Source: CAYLLN01 sp036496265
GTDB taxonomy: Bacteria > Planctomycetota > Planctomycetia > Pirellulales > Pirellulaceae
NCBI GenBank assembly: GCA_036496265.1
Contig: DASXLL010000352.1
Span: forward strand, 1-8,376
Length of the DNA: 8,376 nt
Direction: 5' to 3'
Shown here: piece by piece, positions 1 to 5,417 of the stretch
Layout: every line of letters starts with the position of its first letter
How positions within the stretch are numbered: the stretch's first letter is position 1
Program-made: the position numbers and the translations under genes
The notes under the pieces: model-generated
What the model was told of the DNA's origin: nothing
The model's input: the letters and a program-made list of their open reading frames with translations, nothing else
Database searches by the model: none

Positions 1-1
1 T

Positions 2-130
2 GCCAAAGCCACCGGCTTGAGCCGCGAAAGTTTGTATAAGGCGCTCAGCGCCGATGGCAATCCGAGCTTTGCGACGGTGCTTAAGGTGGCTCGCGCGCTT
101 GGCATGCGGCTGCATGCAGAGGTGGCGTGA
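2..130 (+). CDS. HigA-like addiction-module antitoxin, C-terminal fragment (5' end outside window)
   Basis: An open frame enters from the left edge and ends at TGA 128-130, giving 42 visible residues that start AKATGLSRESLYKALSADGN and end ALGMRLHAEVA. This matches the end of the Xre/Cro-type helix-turn-helix in the short 'addiction module antidote' proteins (HigA-like, about 100 aa). The ATGLSRESLYKAL stretch is the turn and recognition helix, and the NPSFATVLKVARALG stretch is the following helix. Members of this family bind and neutralise a RelE/ParE-like toxin and repress their own operon. The toxin gene normally lies just upstream, so it would be outside this window. The stop codon is only 15 bp from the convergent stop of the next gene. 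The family call is from recognition of the conserved C-terminus; the missing N-terminus and toxin could not be checked. Confidence 0.8.
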   Translation, partial: AKATGLSRESLYKALSADGNPSFATVLKVARALGMRLHAEVA

Positions 131-145
131 GGGGCAAACTATTTT

Positions 146-889
146 TCACTGCCGAACTACAAACATCGCAGCGAGGAGTTGATAGATGTACGGCAGCATA
201 GTGCTGGCGAGGGCGGACACGACGCCGGCCCAATGGAAAAAGTCTCGAGACTTCCAATCGGGGTCGGTCGCGAGCGCCACGAGCAGAGAGACGAGGATTA
301 CTGGAGCAAGGCAAGCCGTGAATGCAACGGGCAACATCTGACCGACAAATGGGTCGACGAAGAGCACGGCGACGGCGCCGACGCAACCGAGCGTTGCGTT
401 GCTCTGCATCAGACGCAGCGTGATACGCCAAATACGACCGAGTTCCGGATTGCGGCGAAGGGCAATTGCATAACCAGCAAGACTAACGGCCGCCGCGGGC
501 AGGAACTGAATCGCCAAATACAGCGGCGAGTCTAATATGTTGCGACCGCAGAGCCGCTCGATGGCAACCCGAGTAATCCATCCAGCCAACCAGACCAAGG
601 TTGAGAAACCGCGAATTAATAGCAACCAATGCCCAGGTTGGATCGGAAAGCCGCCGACCTTGGCGATCTTTCGCTGGATGAACAAGAGGACGCCGGCGAT
701 CGCCGATCCATGCACAAGTGCGTAAATTAGTACGTAAAACGATACGGCCAGTGCCTGAGCGTTTCGAGGCGGCGAATCGTCGAAGGCGCGATAGCAGGCG
801 AGAATGAGGGCGGTGCCGAGCGTCCACAGCATTAAGAAGCTGATGGTTAGGCGATTGGGCGGCGGTGGCTGGGCGGGTGGGGGCGACAT
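146..889 (-). CDS. Hypothetical multi-pass membrane protein
   Basis: A 247-aa protein of unrecognised function. It opens with a proline-rich cytoplasmic-looking stretch (residues 3-11) followed by RLTISFLMLWTLGTALILAC, a first membrane segment at about 14-33. Further hydrophobic segments lie near 46-71, 88-108, 122-143, 165-182 or 186-207, and 217-243, so about six helices. Short charged loops lie between them, for example RRNPELGRIWR at 145-155. No catalytic or transporter motif is visible. The ATG at 889 was chosen because the helix pattern begins right after it and no better start lies upstream; no clear Shine-Dalgarno is seen. It runs in the same direction as yidC but is separated from it by 334 bp containing a strong hairpin, so co-transcription is doubtful. 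The N-terminal 'TIS..hhhhT' helix resembles the start of many planctomycete membrane proteins of unknown role. Real gene: likely. Function: unknown. Confidence 0.72.
   Translation of the reverse strand: MSPPPAQPPPPNRLTISFLMLWTLGTALILACYRAFDDSPPRNAQALAVSFYVLIYALVHGSAIAGVLLFIQRKIAKVGGFPIQPGHWLLLIRGFSTLVWLAGWITRVAIERLCGRNILDSPLYLAIQFLPAAAVSLAGYAIALRRNPELGRIWRITLRLMQSNATLGCVGAVAVLFVDPFVGQMLPVAFTACLAPVILVSLLVALATDPDWKSRDFFHWAGVVSALASTMLPYIYQLLAAMFVVRQ
857..883 (+). other. G-rich tract, possible G-quadruplex over a gene start
   Basis: The plus strand carries four G-tracts of three or more: 857-859, 871-873, 875-877 and 879-883. The loops are 11, 1 and 1 nt, and the long loop itself contains GG pairs. 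The tract lies within the first codons of the 146-889 membrane-protein gene, on its template strand, and encodes the proline run PPPAQPPPP. The proline coding may explain it entirely; quadruplex formation is a guess. Confidence 0.3.
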
Positions 890-960
890 GGCCGCATGAT
901 AGGCGGCGAAGCGGCATCGAAACGCGGGCTAGCGCCGTTTTTATAGTTACGACGACTCGT

Positions 961-982
961 TGGGGTCAGAAGTCAGTTATGG
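961..982 (+). repeat. Degenerate GGGGTC-type repeat unit
   Basis: The segment TGGGGTCAGAAGTCAGTTAT at 961-980 aligns without gaps to the left arm of the inverted repeat at 3688-3706 (GGGTCGGGAGTCGATTGCG). Within that alignment all differences are transitions (A/G or T/C). GGGGTC-containing palindromes are typical of REP elements linked to tyrosine (Y1/RAYT) transposases. No matching inverted partner is seen close by, so this would be a decayed single arm. Chance similarity cannot be excluded. Confidence 0.35.
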
Positions 983-1068
983 TGGTCGTTTTTCCAGAGC
1001 ACGATAGGTCTGTAATCGAATCTTCAGGCCCTTCCCTTCCCGGCTCGCCATCCGCCCCTCATCCCCAG

Positions 1069-1100
1069 CCCTTCTCCCCCGGAGTACCGGGGGAGAAGGG
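1069..1100. repeat. Perfect 14-bp inverted repeat, 4-nt loop (REP-like hairpin)
   Basis: The left arm CCCTTCTCCCCCGG (1069-1082) and right arm CCGGGGGAGAAGGG (1087-1100) are exact reverse complements around the loop AGTA. On the plus strand a run of seven T (1107-1113) follows after six bases, which looks like an intrinsic terminator, but no plus-strand gene lies upstream to be terminated. On the minus strand, where yidC transcription would arrive, no U-run follows. The flanking CCCCTCATCCCCAGCCCTTC text resembles pyrimidine-rich intergenic repeats I recall from other genomes. It could slow or end yidC read-through, or be a mobile REP copy. Confidence 0.75.
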
Positions 1101-1223
1101 AGCTAGTTTTTTTCGAAGGAGGAAACCGCGGGCTAATGCCTACAGTATGCTCGGCAAAAGGGGCCACCCTAATACAACAAGGTACGTGCCATTGTGGCTA
1201 GCGCCCGGCGGCTGATGTTGCAC

Positions 1224-3623
1224 CTAGCGGCGTTGTTTGGGGCGCTTGCCGGCGTTGGGGTTGCCCCAGCCGTTGGAGCCGCCGCTGCGCGACGGCGGGG
1301 GTTCGTCTTTTTTGGGTTGGGACTTGGGGAGGAGCTTGCGTTCGCAGATGCCCCAGAGGCTGGAGGTGATGAAGTAGATGCAGAGGCCGGCGGGGACTTT
1401 GTAGAACATGACGCCCATGAAGACGGTCATGTAGGTCATCATTTGCTGCTGCATCTTGGTTTGCTCATCCGTGGCGGGGGGCGTGAACATTTTTTGCTGG
1501 ATGAGGAACAGCGTGACGGTGATGAGCGGGAAGACGTTGAAGAAGGGGCCGAGATAGCCGTCGGCTTCGTCGGCGAGGAAGACGGGCATCCAGCTGTCCC
1601 AGCGGAAGAGCTTGTCGGGGCCGGCGAGATTGGAGGCCCAGGCGAGGCCGGGGAACAGCGCGGCGTCGCGGAGATCGATATCGACGCTGAGGCAGCGATA
1701 GAGGCCGATGAAGATTGGCAGTTGGATGAAGACCGGCAGGCAGCCACCGAACATGTTGAAGTCGTGCTTTTTATAGAGTTCCTGCACGGCGGAGTGCTGC
1801 TTCATCGGGTCGTCGGGGTGCTTGTCCTTAATCTTCTGGATTTCGGGGGCGAGCTCCTGCATTTTGGCCGCGCTGCGGGCTTGCTTCAGCGAGACGGGAA
1901 TCATGCAGGTGCGGACGATGACGGTGAGCAGGATGATTGAGATGCCGTAGTTGGGTAGGCCGACGAGCCGTGTAATCCAGTACAACGCATTCAGAATTTC
2001 CCGCAGCCAGATCGCCGGATACTTGAAGATTGGCAAACCGTACTCGATAAGGCGATCGAGGCCATAACGCCTGAGAACACTAGGGTCTTTGGGGCCAAAG
2101 AAGACTTGATACTCGTGCTTTAGCTCGCCGCCGGGCTCGATGCTCGTCGGCGAGGTCGTGAGCCGGAATGAAACGTCGGCCGTGCGCAGGCGGGTCTTGG
2201 GGATCGGGTCCACGTCTTGCACGGCTTTGGCGAAGGCGGCGCGGAATTGAATCTTTTGTTCTGCGGAGGGCGAGAGGGGCTGAACGGCGGCGGCGAAGAA
2301 CTGGGTATCGACGCCGGCATATTCGAGCGGGGCGGCGCGGTCGCCGAGGATCAGTTGCATCAGCGGCGGCTTTTTGTCTTTTTCGGCCTGGCGGGTATTG
2401 CTGACGATTTTGGGACAGCCGAGAAGCTTATGACCCACGCCAGTTTGCTCCCAGACGACATCGCGGGCACCGGCGGCGGTAAACCATTCGGGGCTAAGCT
2501 TCGTCGAATACCACCAGCCTTCGAGCGGGAGACCGGTGGGGCCGTTGAGGCGATACGCGACGGGTGTCGGCTGGTCGCCGGAGTTTTGGATTCGGACTTG
2601 GAGGTTGAGGTGATAGGCAGGCTCGCCGGGCTTTTCGCTTTTCGCGACGGTGTAGCGCTTGAAGACTTTGAGCGGGCCGACTTTTTCGATTTTTGCAGCG
2701 TCGAGAGCGGCCTGGTCGATGGCGAAACTGAATTCGACGAAGTCGGGGCCGCGGTCTTCGATTTTCCAGGTGGAGTTATAGATCGACGGCAAGCCGTCGA
2801 TCTCGTGGTCTTCGGTGCGGAGCGATTTGCGGCCGATCGTGTCGAGGGTCAATTCCAGGGAGAGCGGATCTTGGGGCAGGATTTTGACGCCGCCTTTGGG
2901 CATTTTATAAGTGTGCGATTCGGGCTGGACGACTTCGAGCGGGCGGCGGGTGAGGACCGCAGTGAACATGAGAGGCGCGCCGCCGCGCGTGATGCCGAGG
3001 GCGATGCTTTGGCCGGGGCGTGTTTTTTCGTGGAGATATTCGATGACCGCGATAGCGTCGGCAACCGGCTTTTCGTCGATCGTTTGGATGATGTCGCCGA
3101 CGGCCAATCCAGGCGCCGCTGCGCCGGCGCTTTTCGCGAGCCCTGCGGGAGTGCCGGGGGCGACGACGAGGATTTCGGCGCCGCCGCCGGGGGCGGTTGT
3201 TAGATTGAGGCGGCCGAGGTAGCCGCTGTAGTCCTCAACTGACCTGTAGCGATTGCCGTTGAGTTCGACGCATTCGACGGTTGCGCCGCGGTTGTCGAAA
3301 TAAAAGACGGCGGCATAACCGCTGGCGGGGTCGGCTGAGCCGAGGGCGGTCCATTCGCGGGGGACAGTCGGCGTTTGAGTCTTTCGTTCCGCTGCGACGG
3401 CGGGCTGCTCTTTTAGCTCCGGTTCGTTGATTCGGGCTTCTTTATCGGCCCGCTCGTCGGCTTTTTCGGCCGACTTTTCCTTGTCATCAGCCTGGGCGAT
3501 GGCGTCGTCGGGCTTATCGGCAGCAACACGAGGCCGCTTGCTGGCCAAATAGACCTGCAAGCCGATCCAACTCATCCAAACCAGCGAGAGGGCGAGAATC
3601 AGCGCGACGTTGCGACGTTCCAC
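1224..3623 (-). CDS. yidC: YidC/Oxa1 membrane protein insertase with an internal PDZ domain
   Basis: YidC inserts and folds inner-membrane proteins, alone or with SecYEG. At 799 aa it is much longer than E. coli YidC (548 aa). Residues 6-26 form the first membrane helix. Residues 29-90 are a charged Lys/Glu/Asp/Ala-rich linker. Residues about 100-140 begin the extracytoplasmic beta domain, which is interrupted by a PDZ domain at about 140-228 (APGTPAG, GLAVGDIIQTIDEKPV, RPGQSIALGITRGG) and resumes to about 515. The insertase core spans about 555-767: VIVRTCMIPVSLKQ with the groove arginine R571, a charged hairpin at 581-620, CLPVFIQLPIFIGLY at 628-642, FFNVFPLITVTLFLIQQKMF at 694-713 and PAGLCIYFITSS at 744-755. 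The basic Gly/Pro-rich tail (768-799) may touch the ribosome. The start is GTG at 3621-3623, 9 nt after an in-frame TAA; the next ATG would cut the first helix. The usual rpmH/rnpA/mnmE neighbours are absent. Confidence 0.96.
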   Translation of the reverse strand: MERRNVALILALSLVWMSWIGLQVYLASKRPRVAADKPDDAIAQADDKEKSAEKADERADKEARINEPELKEQPAVAAERKTQTPTVPREWTALGSADPASGYAAVFYFDNRGATVECVELNGNRYRSVEDYSGYLGRLNLTTAPGGGAEILVVAPGTPAGLAKSAGAAAPGLAVGDIIQTIDEKPVADAIAVIEYLHEKTRPGQSIALGITRGGAPLMFTAVLTRRPLEVVQPESHTYKMPKGGVKILPQDPLSLELTLDTIGRKSLRTEDHEIDGLPSIYNSTWKIEDRGPDFVEFSFAIDQAALDAAKIEKVGPLKVFKRYTVAKSEKPGEPAYHLNLQVRIQNSGDQPTPVAYRLNGPTGLPLEGWWYSTKLSPEWFTAAGARDVVWEQTGVGHKLLGCPKIVSNTRQAEKDKKPPLMQLILGDRAAPLEYAGVDTQFFAAAVQPLSPSAEQKIQFRAAFAKAVQDVDPIPKTRLRTADVSFRLTTSPTSIEPGGELKHEYQVFFGPKDPSVLRRYGLDRLIEYGLPIFKYPAIWLREILNALYWITRLVGLPNYGISIILLTVIVRTCMIPVSLKQARSAAKMQELAPEIQKIKDKHPDDPMKQHSAVQELYKKHDFNMFGGCLPVFIQLPIFIGLYRCLSVDIDLRDAALFPGLAWASNLAGPDKLFRWDSWMPVFLADEADGYLGPFFNVFPLITVTLFLIQQKMFTPPATDEQTKMQQQMMTYMTVFMGVMFYKVPAGLCIYFITSSLWGICERKLLPKSQPKKDEPPPSRSGGSNGWGNPNAGKRPKQRR

Positions 3624-3687
3624 GATTGGTTTTTACTTTCCGTCGATCGCGGCAGTACACGCGCGCGGGACAATTGGCTACAAGAAT

Positions 3688-3755
3688 GGGTCGGGAGTCG
3701 ATTGCGAGAGAAATAGTCCCTATGGACAACCGTGACCGCAATCGACTCCCGACCC
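3688..3755. repeat. 19-bp perfect inverted repeat with 30-nt spacer (REP/RAYT-like element)
   Basis: The left arm GGGTCGGGAGTCGATTGCG (3688-3706) and the right arm (3737-3755) are exact reverse complements. The pairing extends by two more bases (3686-3687 with 3757-3758) if C3756 is bulged. The 30-nt spacer (3707-3736) contains a smaller hairpin, GTCC at 3716-3719 with GGAC at 3724-3727. Long palindromes with a GGGTC foot are typical of REP elements mobilised by Y1/RAYT transposases; no transposase gene is in the window. The location between two divergent starts is unusual for REPs, which favour gene ends. Confidence 0.8.
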
Positions 3756-3792
3756 CATCGGCAAACAGTTATTCTCCCTGGAGGGTGTTTTC

Positions 3793-3858
3793 TTGCAAGG
3801 TGCGTAAGGTCGCATGGCGACTCGACTTTGGTTAAAAATCGGGTTGCAAGTTACTTGC
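3793..3858. promoter_or_regulatory. Paired TTGCAAG sites upstream of sulfatase (possible operator)
   Basis: TTGCAAG occurs at 3793-3799 (inside the 8-bp palindrome CTTGCAAG) and again at 3844-3850, 51 bp downstream. The second copy is followed by an inverted half, giving GCAAG-TTA-CTTGC at 3846-3858. The spacing is close to five helical turns, which would suit a protein bound at both sites. It lies 30-100 bp before the sulfatase ATG. Suggestive only, as the sites are short. Confidence 0.25.
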
Positions 3859-3889
3859 GCAACATGCCATTCCTCCAGCAAAACCGTCT

Positions 3890-5338
3890 ATGAAACAGAT
3901 CTTGCCACTTCTGTTATTCGCGTCGTTAGCCCATTTACAGGCGGCGGAGCCGGCGACGGCGAAAAAACTGAATGTGTTGTTCCTGGCCGCGGATGATCTG
4001 CGGAACGATCTCGGTTGTTATGGCAACGAGCAGGTCAAGTCCCCGAATATCGACCGGCTGGCGAAGCGGGGGGTGCTGTTCAATCGAGCGTATTGCCAGC
4101 AGGCGGTGTGTAATCCGTCGCGGGCGTCGCTGTTGACTGGCCGCCGGCCCGATACGCTGCGGATTTGGGATTTGCCGACGCATTTTCGCGAGCACATGCC
4201 GGATGTCGTGACGCTGCCGCAGCACTTTATGCGGAATGGTTATTTCACGCAGAACATCGGCAAGATTTTTCATAATTTTCGGCAGAAGATTGAGGGGGAT
4301 CCGGCGTCGTGGAGCGTGCCGGCGCAGATGCACTTTGCGAATCACAACCAGGACAAGCCGGTTGTCGCAGGCGAGTTGCCGCCGAATCTGGCTAAGGACC
4401 AGAAGTGCGAGCAGCGGGATGTGCCGGATGAGGCGTATTTCGATGGGCGCGTGGCGAAGCTGGCGGTCGAGGCGTTGGGCGAGTTGAAGGCGAAGGGGCA
4501 GCCGTTCTTTTTGGCGGTGGGATTTTGGAAGCCGCATTCGCCGTTCAATGCGCCGAAGCGGTATTGGGATCTGTACTCGCGCGAGAGCATTTCGCTGCCG
4601 AAGAATCCGGATTGGCCGCTGGGGGCGCCGCGGATTGCGTGGCATGACAGTCGGGAGATATTAGGTCAGCCGGCGAGAGCGTTGTCGGAGGAAGCGGTGC
4701 GCGAAATTCGTCATGGATATCTGGCGAACATCAGCTACTTCGATGCGCAGCTGGGGAAGGTGTTGGATGAGCTGGATCGGTTGGGATTGGCGGACAATAC
4801 GGTGATTGTGTTCTGGGCCGATCACGGTTATCACCTGGGCGAGCAGACGCTGTGGGCGAAGACGTCGAATTTTGAACTGGATGCGCGGGTGCCGTTTTTG
4901 ATTTCGGCTCCGGGGATGGCAAAGGGGTCGCGGACCGAGGCGCTGGCGGAGCTGCTTGATATTTATCCGACGCTGGTTGAGCTTTGTGGACTGCCAGCGG
5001 CGAGCGGCGTGGAAGGGAAGAGCCTTGTGCCGGTTTTGAAGAATCCGAGAACGTCGGTGAAGGAGTTTGCGCTGACGCAGCATCCGCGGCCGGCGTACTA
5101 CAACAACGATACGCCGCCTGATCCGGAAGTGATGGGTTACTCGATTCGCACGGATCGGTTTCGGTATGCCGAATGGCGAAACTGGAAGACGGGAACGGCA
5201 GATGCTCGGGAGTTGTACGACCATCGGTCCGATCCAGATGAGACCAGAAATGTCGTGGATGAGCCGCAGTATGCCGGCGATGTGAAAAAATCGGCGGCAA
5301 TGTTGCAGGGTTTGCATCCGTTTGTGGGGCCGAAATAG
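3890..5338 (+). CDS. Secreted sulfatase, iduronate-2-sulfatase-like (S1 family)
   Basis: A 482-aa type I sulfatase that would hydrolyse a sulfate ester, most likely on a polysaccharide, outside the cytoplasm. Residues 1-19 form a signal peptide (KQILPLLLFASLAHLQAA). The signature CNPSRASLLTG at 74-84 holds the cysteine (C74) that must be converted to formylglycine, with R78 beside it. Metal ligands are the early pair D35-D36 (FLAADDLR) and the late pair D311-H312 (FWADHGYHLGEQTLWAKTS). H215 in WKPHSPF and K324 in LWAKTS are likely sulfate-binding residues. The RRPDTLRIWDLPTHFR stretch (85-100), the HNF near 130 and the ADHGYHLGE block are typical of iduronate-2-sulfatase relatives (SulfAtlas S1_7-like), although bacterial members need not cut iduronate. 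The length is normal and the frame intact. The M14 peptidase gene follows 79 bp downstream in the same direction. No ribosome-binding site is evident. Substrate unknown. Confidence 0.93.
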   Translation: MKQILPLLLFASLAHLQAAEPATAKKLNVLFLAADDLRNDLGCYGNEQVKSPNIDRLAKRGVLFNRAYCQQAVCNPSRASLLTGRRPDTLRIWDLPTHFREHMPDVVTLPQHFMRNGYFTQNIGKIFHNFRQKIEGDPASWSVPAQMHFANHNQDKPVVAGELPPNLAKDQKCEQRDVPDEAYFDGRVAKLAVEALGELKAKGQPFFLAVGFWKPHSPFNAPKRYWDLYSRESISLPKNPDWPLGAPRIAWHDSREILGQPARALSEEAVREIRHGYLANISYFDAQLGKVLDELDRLGLADNTVIVFWADHGYHLGEQTLWAKTSNFELDARVPFLISAPGMAKGSRTEALAELLDIYPTLVELCGLPAASGVEGKSLVPVLKNPRTSVKEFALTQHPRPAYYNNDTPPDPEVMGYSIRTDRFRYAEWRNWKTGTADARELYDHRSDPDETRNVVDEPQYAGDVKKSAAMLQGLHPFVGPK

Positions 5339-5417
5339 TGCTTTGCCGCGAAAATCGGCCAACTATGCTTGATACGGTATAGCGAAAGCGATTGCAGTCA
5401 CCGCGAGATTTACATCT

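Larger units (their letters stand above)
890..1223. other. Gene-free 334-bp stretch between two minus-strand genes
   Basis: No convincing coding region lies between the membrane-protein start (889) and the yidC stop (1224). The short plus-strand frame at 865-1215 gives a low-complexity translation and crosses the hairpin, so it is not counted as a gene. The stretch holds a degenerate GGGGTC-type repeat unit near 961-982 and a perfect 14-bp hairpin at 1069-1100. The promoter of the membrane-protein gene must lie here if it is not read from yidC, but no clear -35/-10 pair was found. Confidence 0.6.
3624..3889. promoter_or_regulatory. Divergent intergenic region between yidC and sulfatase gene
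   Basis: This 266-bp region must supply the start signals for yidC (leftward) and the sulfatase (rightward), since the genes are divergent. It holds the large inverted repeat at 3688-3755 and two TTGCAAG sites (3793-3799 and 3844-3850). I found no convincing sigma-70 -35/-10 pair for either gene. A weak GGAAAG lies about 12 nt before the yidC GTG. No Shine-Dalgarno is seen before the sulfatase ATG. Confidence 0.5.

Noticed and set aside
1069..1113. Rho-independent terminator for yidC
   Set aside because: The T-run is on the wrong side for minus-strand transcription, so the hairpin is listed as a repeat, although it could still slow read-through.
1194..1940. A 248-aa plus-strand frame opposite the end of yidC
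   Set aside because: Its translation is low-complexity (Glu/Gly/Ala/His-rich) and lies wholly on the complement of conserved YidC insertase sequence.
2217..3203. A 328-aa plus-strand open frame opposite yidC
   Set aside because: It is the antisense of a well-supported yidC. Its composition is Gly/Ala/Asp/Arg/Phe-rich, as expected from reading C-ending codons in reverse, and no domain is visible.
3626..3835. A 69-aa plus-strand frame across the divergent intergenic region
   Set aside because: It reads through both arms of the inverted repeat, has no recognisable motif, and is explained by the palindrome.
3871..3876. TCCTCC near the sulfatase start as a ribosome signal
   Set aside because: On the mRNA this is the complement of a Shine-Dalgarno sequence, so it cannot pair with the 16S rRNA end.
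3814..3996. A short frame containing CATCH, which matches a c-type cytochrome heme-binding motif
   Set aside because: It is only 60 aa, overlaps the sulfatase start and signal peptide, and lacks any other cytochrome feature. A chance CxxCH is likely.
5343..5369. Possible promoter TTGCCG / TATGCT before the M14 gene
   Set aside because: The spacer is only 15 bp and both boxes are poor, so it is not reliable enough to list.
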